From NCBI RefSeq assembly GCF_000600335.2, contig NZ_KK088567.1:1-57669 (forward strand): a DNA stretch of 57,669 bases. The letters run 5' to 3'. The DNA comes from Rubellimicrobium mesophilum DSM 19309 (GTDB lineage Bacteria; Pseudomonadota; Alphaproteobacteria; Rhodobacterales; Rhodobacteraceae). Below the pieces are notes generated by a model, which worked only from the letters and a program-made list of their open reading frames with translations, searched no databases and was not told where the DNA came from. Below are positions 15,998 through 25,438 of this stretch, in pieces. A program made the position numbers and the translations under genes. Each line of letters opens with the position of its first letter. The first letter of the stretch is position 1.

Positions 15998-17635
15998 TCA
16001 GCCGCCCTGGCTGCCCGCTCGTCCGGTCATCGCCGCGACCAGAGCTTCTCCTGCGCCGGCCTGCGTTCGGCGTAGCGCCAGATGGCGGCAGGCCCGAACG
16101 GTCTGGGCCATCACGCTGAGCGTCGTGCCCGACACGCCGCTGCCCGCGAAGGCGCTGGCGTCCGTGACATAGAGGTTCGGAGCGTTCCAGCACTGGCCCC
16201 AGCGGTTCAGGACCGAGGCCGCCGGATCGTCGCCCATGCGCGCCCCACCCGTCTCGTGGATCGCCGCGCCCATGACCATGACCCGACCGAAGAACCGACG
16301 GAACAGGAACCGCGAGAGCGGGTCCGCCTCGGGATAGGCGCCACGGCCCCATTCGCGGATGCCGCGCGGGCTGCCCAGGAACTCGACCTTGCCGCCGGCG
16401 CCGTTGACGGTATCGAGGAAGGCCTCCTCCTGCCGGACGAGGAGCGCCTCGTCCTCCGGCCGCATCCGGCAGGCGATGTGCGGCACCGGGATGCCCCAGC
16501 GGTCGGTCTTTCGGGGGTCGAGCGTGATGCGGTTCTCCGCGTGGGGCTGCATCTGGCCGAAGCCGAAGAACAGGAGCTGAGAGGGATCGTCCTGGGCGTC
16601 GAAGCGGGGGACGAAGATGCCGCCCTGCGCGTCGTAGAACGGATCGGGGGGCTGGCTGTGGTCGCCGGCGTGTCCCGTGACCGGGGGATAGATGCCCATG
16701 GCCAGCATGGGAAGCTGGTCCATGAAGTAGCGCCCGAGCTGGCCCGAGGAGTTGCCCAGGCCCCCCGGATGGTCGGCCGAGGCCGAATTCAGCAGGAGCC
16801 GCACGCTCTCGATGGGGGAGGCGCAGAGGATCACGCGGTCCGCGCGCACGACCGATGTGGCCCCGCTGATCCGGTCGACGACCTCGACGCCGGTGGCGCG
16901 GCGCCCTTCGGTCAGCACCCGCCGGGCGAAGGTGTCGTAACGGATGGTCAGCCGCCCGCTCTCCTTCGCAGCGCGCAGGGGCCGCATGACGCGGCTGGGC
17001 TCGGGGGCGACCGAGCGCCAGGCGATCACGTGACGCTCGGGCCAGCGGTCCTCGACGGAGGCCTTGAAGTGCCGCTCGGCCGGCGTGAGCTTGGCTGGTG
17101 CTTTGGTGACGCCGTCGGGCAGCGACTCGACGCCGTCCGCGTTGCCGTAGAGGCCGAGATAGGACTCGACCTCGTCGTAGAATGGCGCGAGCTCCTCGTA
17201 GGAGATGGGCCAGTCCACCCCGCGCCCGGTGCGGGTCTTGGACTTGAAGTTGTCGTCGGTCCAGCGCAGCAGCACCCGGCCGAAGGTGTGGGTCCGTCCG
17301 CCGGCCTGACGGCCCCGGATCCAGACGAAGGGCGCGTCCCGAGGCGTGGTGTAGGGATTGTCGCGATCATTGACGTAGAGGTGGCTCAGCACGCCCCGAA
17401 AGAACGCCGCGCGTGATTGCACCGGCTGGCCCCCGAGCGTGGCCGCGGCCCGTTCGGCGATGTGGATCGGCCGGGGCTTCTTCGGCTTCCTCGACGGGTC
17501 GAAGTGCTGCGGCCCGATCTCTGGCCCCGCCTCCAGGAGCAGCACCGAGAGTCCCTGGTCGGTCAGATCCTCGGCGGCGAAGCTCCCGGCGGCGCCGGAC
17601 CCGACGATCACCGCGTCGTGGACGATACCCGTCAT
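15998..17635 (-). CDS. GMC-family FAD oxidoreductase
   Basis: 545 residues; of two tandem ATGs the second has better spacing from AAGGA. The N-terminal FAD motif is VIVGSGAAGSFAAEDL with LLLEAGPEIGPQ, the GMC segment is RGRQAGGRTHTFGRVLLRW, the middle region is VILCASPIESVRLLLNS, and the C-terminus has the catalytic ETGGARMGDDPAASV and LYVTDASAFAGSGVSGTTLSVMA. Members oxidise alcohols or sugars; bacterial ones beside TIM-barrel epimerases and sugar transporters often form 3-keto sugars. Here such a TIM-barrel gene follows upstream 37 bases away, and a sugar ABC transporter precedes both, which favours a sugar substrate. Confidence 0.88.
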   Translation of the reverse strand: MTGIVHDAVIVGSGAAGSFAAEDLTDQGLSVLLLEAGPEIGPQHFDPSRKPKKPRPIHIAERAAATLGGQPVQSRAAFFRGVLSHLYVNDRDNPYTTPRDAPFVWIRGRQAGGRTHTFGRVLLRWTDDNFKSKTRTGRGVDWPISYEELAPFYDEVESYLGLYGNADGVESLPDGVTKAPAKLTPAERHFKASVEDRWPERHVIAWRSVAPEPSRVMRPLRAAKESGRLTIRYDTFARRVLTEGRRATGVEVVDRISGATSVVRADRVILCASPIESVRLLLNSASADHPGGLGNSSGQLGRYFMDQLPMLAMGIYPPVTGHAGDHSQPPDPFYDAQGGIFVPRFDAQDDPSQLLFFGFGQMQPHAENRITLDPRKTDRWGIPVPHIACRMRPEDEALLVRQEEAFLDTVNGAGGKVEFLGSPRGIREWGRGAYPEADPLSRFLFRRFFGRVMVMGAAIHETGGARMGDDPAASVLNRWGQCWNAPNLYVTDASAFAGSGVSGTTLSVMAQTVRACRHLALRRTQAGAGEALVAAMTGRAGSQGG

Positions 17636-17672
17636 CATTCTGTCCTTGTTCCGAACGGCAGCCAGAGCGGCC

Positions 17673-18452
17673 TCAGGCCGCCGTCTTCCGGCCGATGGCC
17701 TTCATCGTCTCGACCGAGCGGCGGGCGAACCGGCGCCAGTCGGCGGGCTGGTCGTGCTCCACGATCATCAGTTGCGACGCAGCGGCCACCGAGGCGTCCC
17801 AGAGCGCCTGCCAGTCCAGCGTCCCATGACCGAGGTCGGCGAAGCCCTTCTCGTCCAGCGCCGTCCCCTCGGGGGCGAGGTCCTTGACGTGGACCGCCGG
17901 GACGCGGCCTGCGTATTTCCTCAGCCAGACCAGCGGATCGGCCTTGCCCACCACCATCCAGGCGAGGTCGGGCTCGAAGGGCACGGTATCGCCCAGGTGG
18001 TGGTCGATGGGATAGCTGTCATCCGGCAGCGGCACCATCTCGAACTCGTGGTTGTGATAGGCGAAGGTCAGGCCGCGCGCCCTCATCTCCTCGGTCAGCC
18101 GGGCCATCCGGGCACCGAGCGCCTGCCAGCCCTCGGCGGTGCCGGGCCGGTCCTCAGGATTGATCCAGGGGCAGACGACGAGCCACATCCCGAACTTGCG
18201 CGCGATGTCGGCCACGAGGTCGGGGGACTGCTCGAACACGTCCAGCGTGAAGTGGCCGGACTTCGAGGTCAAGCCGTACCGCTTCAGGAGCGCCACGTAG
18301 TCGTCGAGCGCCGCCATGTCCTCGGGCGCGCCAAAGAAGAAGGGCTGGACGTCGGTGTAGCCGAGCTCGGACAGCAGCCGGAGGTGCTCGTCGAGGGTCT
18401 CGACCGTGCGCGAGGAGAACATCTGGAAGGAGAGGTCATCGTTCGGAATCAT
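17673..18452 (-). CDS. Sugar phosphate isomerase/epimerase-type TIM-barrel protein
   Basis: 259 residues of the xylose-isomerase-like TIM-barrel fold. Metal ligands are suggested by TFAYHNHEFEM (Glu/His), FEPDLAWM (Asp), AVHVKDL (His) and MIVEHDQP (Glu), in the usual order. Family members isomerise, epimerise or lyse keto sugars and inosose derivatives. Placed between an ABC transporter and a GMC oxidoreductase, it could act on the oxidised sugar produced by the latter. The precise substrate is not evident. Confidence 0.82.
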   Translation of the reverse strand: MIPNDDLSFQMFSSRTVETLDEHLRLLSELGYTDVQPFFFGAPEDMAALDDYVALLKRYGLTSKSGHFTLDVFEQSPDLVADIARKFGMWLVVCPWINPEDRPGTAEGWQALGARMARLTEEMRARGLTFAYHNHEFEMVPLPDDSYPIDHHLGDTVPFEPDLAWMVVGKADPLVWLRKYAGRVPAVHVKDLAPEGTALDEKGFADLGHGTLDWQALWDASVAAASQLMIVEHDQPADWRRFARRSVETMKAIGRKTAA

Positions 18453-18527
18453 GGGTCTGCTCCGTGAGACGGGGGATGCGGCGGCCGGTGCTGCCGCAGG
18501 AACTTGGATCGGTCGGACCGGCCGTGA

Positions 18528-19597
18528 TCAGGTCAGCCTCGCCCCGCTCTCGGGGTCGAAGAGGTGGACGTGCGCCGGATCGGGCCGCACCAGGATCGTC
18601 TCGCCGTCGCGCACCGAGACCCGCTCGCGGAAGACGCCCACGACGTCGCTCCTGCCCAGCTTCATGACGGCCATCGTCTCCGAGCCGGTCGGCTCGACGA
18701 GGCGGACCTGGGCCGGCAGGCTGCCCTCGCCGCCGAGCACGAGGTGCTCGGGCCGGAGGCCGTAGGTCACGCGGCGGCCCTGCGGCACGGGACCGCCGGG
18801 GCGCAGCGGCAGCTCGATCCCGCCGTCGGCGACGAAGACGGGGCCCGAGGCCCGGACCTCGATGCGTCCGGGCAGGAAGTTCATCGAGGGCGAGCCGATG
18901 AAGCCCGCGACGAAGGTGTTCGCCGGCCGGTCGTAGAGGTCGAGCGGCGCGCCCGCCTGGGCGATGTGGCCGTCGCGCATGACGACGATGCGGTCGGCCA
19001 TGGTCATGGCCTCGATCTGGTCGTGGGTGACGTAGACGGTCGTGGTCTTGAGGCGCAGGTGGAGCGACCGGATCTCGGTCCGCATCTGCACGCGCAGCTT
19101 GGCGTCGAGGTTCGAGAGCGGCTCGTCGAAGAGGAAGACCTTGGGGTTCCGCACGATGGCGCGGCCCATGGCGACCCGCTGCCGCTGCCCGCCCGAAAGC
19201 GCGCGGGGGTAGCGGTCGAGGTAGGGCTTGAGCCCGAGGATGTCGGCGGCGCGGGCGACCCGGTTGGCGATCTCCTCGCGCGGCATCCTGGCCATGCGCA
19301 GCGCGAAGCCCATGTTCGCGGCCACCGTCTTGTGCGGGTAGAGCGCGTAGTTCTGGAACACCATGGCGATGTCCCGCTCCGACGGGGGCAGGTTGTTCAC
19401 CACCCGCTCGCCGATGCGGATCGTGCCGCCGGTGATCCCCTCGAGCCCCGCGATCATGCGCAGCAGCGTGGACTTGCCGCAGCCCGAGGGGCCGACGAGG
19501 ACCACGAACTGCCCGTCCGGGATGTCGAGGCTCACGCCGTGATGACCGGGGTGTTGCCATAGGCCTTGCGGACGTCGCGGATGGCCACTGCCGTCAT
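18528..19597 (-). CDS. CUT1 sugar ABC transporter ATPase (UgpC/MalK-like), one frameshift
   Basis: ATG at 19595-19597 behind AGGAG opens a normal N-terminus ([20 protein letters not shown]), which then meets a TGA. The reading continues in another frame from [22 protein letters not shown]. Adding one G in the GG pair at 19537-19538 restores a ~356-residue protein. Walker A (GPSGCGKST), Q-loop ([13 protein letters not shown]), signature [14 protein letters not shown], Walker B ([16 protein letters not shown]) and the C-terminal TOBE domain with [11 protein letters not shown] are present. It energises import through the two permeases encoded upstream in the same operon. I treat the frameshift as a likely base-calling error. 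Confidence 0.85.
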
Positions 19598-19634
19598 GGG
19601 GTGGCTCCTATCGCTGAGGGAGGGAGGGCGCGGG

Positions 19635-20543
19635 TCATCCCTTGACCGCGCCGCCGAGGATGCCCCGCACGAAGTAGCGCTGGAGCGAGATGACAAGGAC
19701 GAGCGGGATCGCGACCGACAGGAAGGTGGCAGCCATCAGGGGCCCCTGCCCCTGCGTGGTCTGGGCCACCATACCGGCGAGGTTCACGGTGATGGGCAGC
19801 GACATCGACGAGCCGCCCATGAAGAGGAGCGGGATCAGCAGGTCGTTCCAGGACCAGAGGAAGGCCATGATGCCGAGCGACGCCATGATGGGACGGGACA
19901 GCGGCAGCACGATGGACCGGAAGGTGCGAAGCTCCGAGGCACCGTCGAGGTGGGCGCGCTCGAAGAGCTCCTGCGGGATCAAGGCGATGAAGCCGCGCAG
20001 CAGGAACACCCCGAAGGGGAGCGTGAAGCCGACCTGGTAGAGCCAGATCCCTGGGATCGTGCCCGATAGACCCATCAGGTTGTAGAGCCGCAGGAGCGGC
20101 ACCAGCGTGATCTGCGGCGGCGTGACGAGGAGCGCGACCAGGAGGAGCGACAGCGCCGTGCGCCCGGCGAAGTTCATCCGCACCAGCGCATAGGCGCCGA
20201 TGACCGACAGCAGGACCACCAGCACCGTCGTCGGGATCGCGATGGCGAGCGAGGTGCCGAGGCTCCCCGCAATGCGGAGCTGGTCGAGCGCCAGCAAGTA
20301 GTTCTCGGCCGTGTAGCTCGGTCGCACCAGCGCCATCCACCACCCCGAGGTCGCCGTGTCGGCCTGCGGCCGGAGCGAGGACAGGAGCAGCGCCAGGATC
20401 GGCAGGAACCAGAGCACGATGAAGGCGACGACGGCATGGACCAGCCAGCGCAGCGCCCCGGTCCGGCCACCGCTGCTGGGCACCGTCCTCGCGAAGGCGA
20501 CGGGGCGGGGCGCGGGGACGCCCTGGGGGATCGTCTCGCTCAC
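19635..20543 (-). CDS. CUT1 sugar ABC transporter permease (MalG/AglG-like)
   Basis: 302 residues from a GTG that overlaps the stop of the preceding permease (GTGA). It has six membrane segments and the EAA loop PQELFERAHLDGASELRTFRSIVLPLS, which docks to the ATPase. It is the intact member of the transporter operon. Together with the other permease it forms the membrane channel for a sugar or glycoside. Confidence 0.87.
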   Translation of the reverse strand: MSETIPQGVPAPRPVAFARTVPSSGGRTGALRWLVHAVVAFIVLWFLPILALLLSSLRPQADTATSGWWMALVRPSYTAENYLLALDQLRIAGSLGTSLAIAIPTTVLVVLLSVIGAYALVRMNFAGRTALSLLLVALLVTPPQITLVPLLRLYNLMGLSGTIPGIWLYQVGFTLPFGVFLLRGFIALIPQELFERAHLDGASELRTFRSIVLPLSRPIMASLGIMAFLWSWNDLLIPLLFMGGSSMSLPITVNLAGMVAQTTQGQGPLMAATFLSVAIPLVLVISLQRYFVRGILGGAVKG

Positions 20544-21518
20544 GGCCGGGCCTCCGCGCGGAACTGGAAGATGTTGACGAGCGCGATGGGCAGCGCCGAG
20601 AAGAGCAGGATCACGGCGATCGCGCTCGCGTGGCCCAGGTTGCTCACGGCGAAGAGCTCGTAATAGAGCCGATTCGCGATCACGTCGGTGCCGAAGTTCC
20701 CGTTGGTCATGACGTAGACGATGTCGAAGACCTTGAGCGCCACGATGATCATGGTCGTCAGCACCACCAGCACCGAGGGCAGGATGTTGGGCAGGATCAT
20801 CGAGCGGAAGATCCGCCACTCGCCCGCCCCGTCGAGGCGCGCGGCCTCGATCATCTCCGCGCCCACGTTCTTGATCGCCGAGGACAGGATCAGCGTGGCG
20901 ATGCCGAGCTGCAGCCAGACGGCGATGAAGATGAGCGCCAGGTTGTTGACGACCGGCTGGATCAGCCACGGCACCGGACCCACGCCGAAGAGGCCCAGCA
21001 CCGCGTTGAGCGTGCCGATCTGCGGCGAGCCTGCCGGCTGGAAGGAGTACATCTGCGTCCAGATGACCGAGCCCTCGGTGAAGGAGATCGCCGTCGGCAG
21101 GATCACGACCATGATGGCCAGCGGCTCGTAGCGGACCTTGTCGAAGAGCGTCGCGGTGAAGAGCGCGAGGACGAGGGTGATGAGAGGGAAGGCGATCAGC
21201 CACAGGACGTTGTTGCCGACGACGTCGAGCATCGCGCCCGAGAAGGCCCACCTGTAGTTCTCGGACCCGACCCAGGCCTCGGCGCGGGCGTCCTTCAGCG
21301 AGGTCGCGAAGGTGGCGATTACCGGATAGATCAGGATCAGGACGACGAGGAGGATGGGCAGCAGCAGCCACACCCAGGGGCGCGCCGTCCGGCCCAGGCC
21401 GAGGGGGAGCATCGCGAGGATGCCCTCCCCCCAGCCCGAGGACCGCGTAGACGAGGATCGGGATGCCGATCGCGCCCGCGACGATGAGGATGGGGACGAG
21501 GCCCAGCATATCCATCAT
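20540..21518 (-). CDS. CUT1 sugar ABC transporter permease (MalF/AglF-like), one frameshift
   Basis: The frame from 21412 encodes 290 residues with the EAA loop EMIEAARLDGAGEWRIFRSMILPN. An upstream in-phase-looking segment from 21518 (MMDMLGLVPILIVAGAIGIP) supplies the extra first membrane helix found in AglF-type permeases, but in another frame. Removing one G from the six-base run at 21427-21432 joins them into ~325 residues. This suggests the transporter belongs to the alpha-glucoside (Agl) branch. The frameshift looks technical. Confidence 0.82.
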
Positions 21519-21546
21519 GCGCGCCCTCCGGATGCGGCCGGTCGCC

Positions 21547-22865
21547 TCACTGGACCGTGGCCTGGATGGTCTCGAGCACCCGGTTGAGGCTCGACGGGTC
21601 CTGCATGTAGCCGACGACGCCCCGGTAGAAGGCGGTGCCGGTCGCCGCCGAGGCCATCAGGTTCGGCCCGGCCGCGAACTGCACGTCGCCGCTCCCGAGG
21701 AACTCGGTCGCGATCTTCTGGAGGAGCGGGCTCGGATAGGTGTCCACGGGCACGTTCTTGTTGGCGACCGGCCAGCGGTTGAGCGAGGCGAAGTAGGTCT
21801 GCGCGGGCGTCGAGGCCATGAACTCCAGGAATGCCTTGGTCTCGGGCCGGTCGGTGAAGCCCACGGCGAGCGCCGACTGGAAGAGCTCGTAGCCGTAGTC
21901 CTCCGGGGTTGCGGCCGGCACGCGGAAGAAGTCGATGTTCTCGCCGGACTTCGCGGTGTCGCCGATCAGCCCCGGCACCCAGGCGCCCCACATCACCAGC
22001 GAGCACCCGGCGGGATCCGAGGTCAGGCCGTTGTAGCCCGTCGAGATCGGCGTCGAGATCGCCCCGATGGCGCCGCCCTGGACGTGCCCATCGGCGGCAA
22101 TGACCCGGCCGAACTCCTCGAAGGCGTCGCGAACCTGGTCGCTCGTCCAGGGCAGCTCGCCCGCGCCCCACTGGCGGTAGAGGTCGGGGCCGTACTTCTT
22201 GAGGAAAATGTTCTCGATCATCTGCGCGCCCGGGAAGCCGCTCGAGGCGCCGGCGCCCTGCGCGGCGCACCAGGCGGTGCGGCCGGCGGCGGCCTCCTGG
22301 CCCGTCCAGTCGGCGAGGGCCTTCCAGTCCTGCGGCGCCTCGGGTCCGGTGTAGGACTTCGGGTTGTACCAGACCATGAAGGGATTCATGCCCTGGTAGA
22401 CGCCGATGACCTTGCCGTCATGGGTCGCGGTGCCGAGCAGCATCTCGCTGAAGTTCGCCGTCAGCTCGTCGCCGAAGGCCGCCGACAGGTCGTCGAGGAG
22501 GCCCTGCTCCGCGAAGTCCTGCGCCATGCCGAGCTGGAGGTCCGCCACGTCGGGCGGGTTGCCGGCCTGGATGCGCGACTGGACGATGGCGGTCTGGTCG
22601 GGCGTGCCGGTGTAGCGGACCTCGACGCCGGCGCCTTCCTCGAAGGCGGCATAGACCTGCTCAAGGGTCTGGCCCTCGACGCCGCTGTTCTGGCCGATCA
22701 TCTCGGCGTAGCCCGAGAGGTCCTTGCCTTCGGCGATGCGCTGCGCCTCTGCGACGGCTGCCTGATAGAGGGGGTCGCTGCTGTCCTGGGCAGCGGCTGC
22801 GCCCGCGAGCAGGCCAGGACGGTGGCGCTGCAGGTCAGTCTTCCAAATGCGGTGATGGTCGGCAC
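21547..22865 (-). CDS. CUT1 sugar ABC transporter substrate-binding protein, one frameshift in the signal peptide
   Basis: A GTG at 22863-22865, with GGAGG 8 bases upstream, begins a signal peptide (PTITAFGRLTCSATVLA). The rest of the signal (LLAGAAAAQDSSDPLYQ) is one frame off. Adding one base at about 22811-22813 gives ~439 residues. The mature part has features of family 1 solute-binding proteins: YTGTPDQTAIVQSRIQAGNPPDVADLQ, VYQGMNPFMVWYN, and GAWVPGLIGDTAKSG. The gene is the first of the operon with two permeases, an ATPase, an epimerase and a GMC oxidoreductase, divergent from a ROK repressor. Ligand unknown; a glycoside is a fair guess. Confidence 0.82.
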
Positions 22866-22960
22866 GAGGGGCTCCTCCCGATTGGCCTTCGACGTGGCGG
22901 CGTCTGCGAGCCGCTTCACTGGGGCCTAAGGATCAGGAAGTGACTTTACTCTGCCAACAA

Positions 22961-22977
22961 TGACGTTAATTATGTCA
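22961..22977. promoter_or_regulatory. Candidate ROK-repressor operator
   Basis: TGACGTTAATTATGTCA is an imperfect 17-bp palindrome with TGAC/GTCA ends and a TAATTA centre, followed at once by GTCAGTATTGAC, a second TGAC/GTCA arrangement. It is a strongly A/T-rich patch in the 141-bp region between the divergent ROK gene and the transporter operon. Mlc/NagC/XylR-type ROK proteins bind A/T-rich dyads of this kind. Confidence 0.4.
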
Positions 22978-23006
22978 GTATTGACACTTACAATGGAGAG
23001 TCGGCG

Positions 23007-24167
23007 ATGGGATCGGGCGGAGCGAACGTCAGGGCCCTCCGGCCGCCGTCCTCCCTCGACGAGGCGGACGTGCTCCTGGCACGGGCGCTGCAGCGGCAGC
23101 CGAAGAGTCGGGGCGAGCTGGCCCAGGAGACCGGCTGGTCCCGGAACACGGTGGCAGCCAAGGTGGGCCGCCTCATGGACGAGGGCTGGGTCGTCGAGAC
23201 CGGCGACGGCCGTGGCGACCGGGGGCGTCCCTTCGTCCGCTACGCCCTCAACTCCGCGGCCGCCCTGGTCTTCCTGGCGCGCTTCGACGCCGAGGGGATC
23301 GACGCGGCGGTCTGCACCCTTGCCGGAGACCTCGTCGCGGCCGAGCGGCACGACTTGGGCGCCGATCTCGAGCCGGAGAGGGCCGTGGATCAGCTCGCCC
23401 AGTTGCTCGACGCGATGGCCACGCGGCCCGGTCTCGACCGGCGCCGGATCCGGGCCATGGTCGTGGGCGTGCCGGGCCCGGTCTCGGGCCGGCGGCGGAC
23501 CGTGCCGTGGTCCAAGGTCGGAGTCCTGCCGGCCGACCTCGCGGAGCGGTTCGGGATGGCAGTGGCGGTCGAGAACGACGCCAACCTCATGGCGTTGGGC
23601 GCCCGTCACGAGCACCTCGACGTGGACTCCCTGCTCTTCCTCCTGGTCCAGACCGGGATCGGGGCGGGACTCGTCCTGTCAGGCCGGCTGCACCGAGGCC
23701 TGTCGGGCTGGGCCGGGGAGGTCGGGCACATCCCGGTCGAGGCCGCGAAGGACAGGCCCTGCAGTTGCGGCAACCGGGGATGCCTGGCCCTGGTCGCGGC
23801 GAACCCGGCCCTGATGCGCGCGATCTCCACGCCCGCCCGTCCCGTCAACACGGTCGCGGACCTCAAGCGTCTCGTGCAGTCGGGCGACATCGACGCGATC
23901 ATGGCCCTGCGACAGGCCGGCCGGCACATCGGCGAGGCGATCGTGGGCCTGGTCGTGGGCGCGGCGCCCGAGCTGATCGCCGTCGGCGGGCACATCGCGG
24001 AGATCGGGGACCACGTGATCACCGGCATCCGGGAGACCCTCGCCCAGAAGACCCCGCCCCCCATCTCGTCCCAGATCCGGATCGTGGCGACCCAGGACCA
24101 CGACCGAGCCGCCGTTCGCGGCGCCACGGATCTCGCCTTCGACCTGCTGTTTCCGGCGGCTCGCTAG
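23007..24167 (+). CDS. ROK-family transcriptional repressor
   Basis: 386 residues; ATG preceded by TGGAGAG. The N-terminal winged HTH reads LDEADVLLARALQRQ, SRGELAQETGWSRNTVAAKV. The ROK domain has VVGVPGPVSG, VAVENDANLMALGARHEH, LLVQTGIGAGLVLSGRLHRGLSGWAGEVGHIPV, and the zinc-type motif CSCGNRGCL. It resembles XylR/Mlc-like repressors that sense a sugar. Its divergence from the CUT1 operon makes that operon the likely target. Confidence 0.88.
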   Translation: MGSGGANVRALRPPSSLDEADVLLARALQRQPKSRGELAQETGWSRNTVAAKVGRLMDEGWVVETGDGRGDRGRPFVRYALNSAAALVFLARFDAEGIDAAVCTLAGDLVAAERHDLGADLEPERAVDQLAQLLDAMATRPGLDRRRIRAMVVGVPGPVSGRRRTVPWSKVGVLPADLAERFGMAVAVENDANLMALGARHEHLDVDSLLFLLVQTGIGAGLVLSGRLHRGLSGWAGEVGHIPVEAAKDRPCSCGNRGCLALVAANPALMRAISTPARPVNTVADLKRLVQSGDIDAIMALRQAGRHIGEAIVGLVVGAAPELIAVGGHIAEIGDHVITGIRETLAQKTPPPISSQIRIVATQDHDRAAVRGATDLAFDLLFPAAR

Positions 24168-24639
24168 CCCCCGGGGATCAGCTCGGGGATGGAGCCGAGG
24201 CATGCGGCGGAGCAGGCCGATCGGTCGCCGATGGTGGCCGAGGTCAGGACGTTCGCCCAGTTGCCGGTGGAGAGGACCGGGATGAGGGGTCGTCCGCGCC
24301 GCCGGAGCCGCGCCGTCGCGAGACCGAGCGCGGCGCCGGCGAGGCAGGCCGGCACGGCCCCGATCAGGAACCGCGCACCGTCGTCCGAGCGGCGCGCGCC
24401 ACCGCGACGGGCCTCCCCGACACCAGCTTCCGCCACGCCAAGCGCTTCATTGCCATCGCCCGAAGCCGCCACGGCGCGACTCGAGCCGGCGCCGGCATCC
24501 TGGGGCCAGAAGGACGTGGCGAGGCCGGGGACTCGTCCACGAGGGCGGAGAATCGCATGCCGTGCGGCCGAGCCGCCGACCTGACTTGTCCTGCGTCGCC
24601 CTTGTGCTAATGGCGGCGGGTGATTCCTGGAGACTCAAT
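24168..24639. other. Gene-free stretch upstream of the cold-shock gene
   Basis: A 102-codon minus-strand frame (24164-24472) has one hydrophobic segment but no start signal or family likeness. I do not support a gene here. Confidence 0.45.
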
Positions 24640-25179
24640 ATGGCGCGCGGCACGGTCAAGTTCTTCAACTCGAGCAAAGGCTTTGGTTTCATCTCGCCCG
24701 AGGATGGCAGCCCGGACGTCTTCGTCCATGCCTCGGCCCTGGAACGGTCGGGCATCCGGTCGCTCAACGACGGGGATCAGGTCACCTTCGATGTCGAGGA
24801 GGATCGCCGCTCCGGGAAGCTCGCGGCAACCGACCTGCGGGTGACGGGATCCGGCGGGGCGTCCTCGGGCCGGTCGGGCTCGCGGTCGTGGGACGACGGC
24901 TCCCGCGGCCAAGGCGGCTTCCAGCGCTCCTCCGCCCCCCGTACCTCGGGCGCCCGCTCGGCCGGGGGCAGCGGCCGGGGCACGGTCAAGTGGTTCAACT
25001 CCGCCAAGGGCTTCGGCTTCATCCAGCCCGAGGACGGCAGCGAGGACGTCTTCGTCCACATCTCCGCCGTGGAGCGCGCGGGTCTCCGCGACCTGCCCGA
25101 AGGCACGGTCGTCAGCTACGACCTCGAGCAGGGCCGCACCGGCAAGACCTCGGCCGTCAACCTGCGCCTCGGCGACTGA
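24640..25179 (+). CDS. Cold-shock protein with two cold-shock domains
   Basis: 179 residues; start at the ATG giving [20 protein letters not shown], with TGGAGA upstream. Domain 1 spans residues 1-68 and domain 2 about 111-177 ([35 protein letters not shown]). Each keeps RNP1 (KGFGFI) and RNP2 (VFVH). A serine/glycine/arginine-rich linker joins them. Double-domain Csps are known in alphaproteobacteria such as Caulobacter and bind single-stranded RNA or DNA, acting as RNA chaperones. No operon partner is visible. Confidence 0.93.
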   Translation: MARGTVKFFNSSKGFGFISPEDGSPDVFVHASALERSGIRSLNDGDQVTFDVEEDRRSGKLAATDLRVTGSGGASSGRSGSRSWDDGSRGQGGFQRSSAPRTSGARSAGGSGRGTVKWFNSAKGFGFIQPEDGSEDVFVHISAVERAGLRDLPEGTVVSYDLEQGRTGKTSAVNLRLGD

Positions 25180-25270
25180 CCGGCCGGGGACCACGCCTTT
25201 TCCCCGAACCCGTGACATCGCCGCTCCGACGCGCGACGGACTCAGGCTCCTGGTCCGTTGAGGCCCTGTC

Positions 25271-25291
25271 CCCCGCAGGCATCCTGCGGGG
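25271..25291. other. Perfect 9-bp hairpin downstream of the cold-shock gene
   Basis: CCCCGCAGG (25271-25279), loop CAT, CCTGCGGGG (25283-25291). No T-run follows. It may be a transcript-end structure of the cold-shock gene or a leader hairpin of the small frame that begins at 25313. Confidence 0.4.
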
Positions 25292-25312
25292 AGCAAGGCG
25301 GGAAGGCGCAGG

Positions 25313-25438
25313 ATGACCTCGACGAAGAACCGTATGCCGCTCCGAAGGGAGCGGCACCTTTGGGATGGCCTCATTCCGGCCGTGGCCGTCGCGCTGCCGA
25401 TGCTCTTGGGGCTGTTGCTCGACGGCCGCATCTTCTGA
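25313..25438 (+). CDS. Possible 41-residue single-pass membrane peptide
   Basis: An ATG after GGAAGGCGCAGG opens MTSTKNRMPLRRERHLWDG, then a 20-residue hydrophobic helix (LIPAVAVALPMLLGLLLDG) and ends RIF. The layout (basic N-terminus, one helix) suits a small membrane peptide. There is no family recognition and the region is non-coding-like around it, so this is tentative. A strong hairpin lies inside it. Confidence 0.35.
   Translation: MTSTKNRMPLRRERHLWDGLIPAVAVALPMLLGLLLDGRIF
25336..25355. other. Perfect 8-bp hairpin with GAAG tetraloop
   Basis: GCCGCTCC-GAAG-GGAGCGGC, followed by ACCTTTGGG. It lies 45 bases after another perfect hairpin, and both are more symmetrical than the surrounding sequence would lead one to expect. 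It could be a terminator-like element or part of a structured RNA. Confidence 0.4.

Noticed and set aside
24164..24472. 102-codon leftward frame after the ROK gene
   Set aside because: One hydrophobic stretch but no start signal or recognisable family, and it overlaps the end of the ROK gene.
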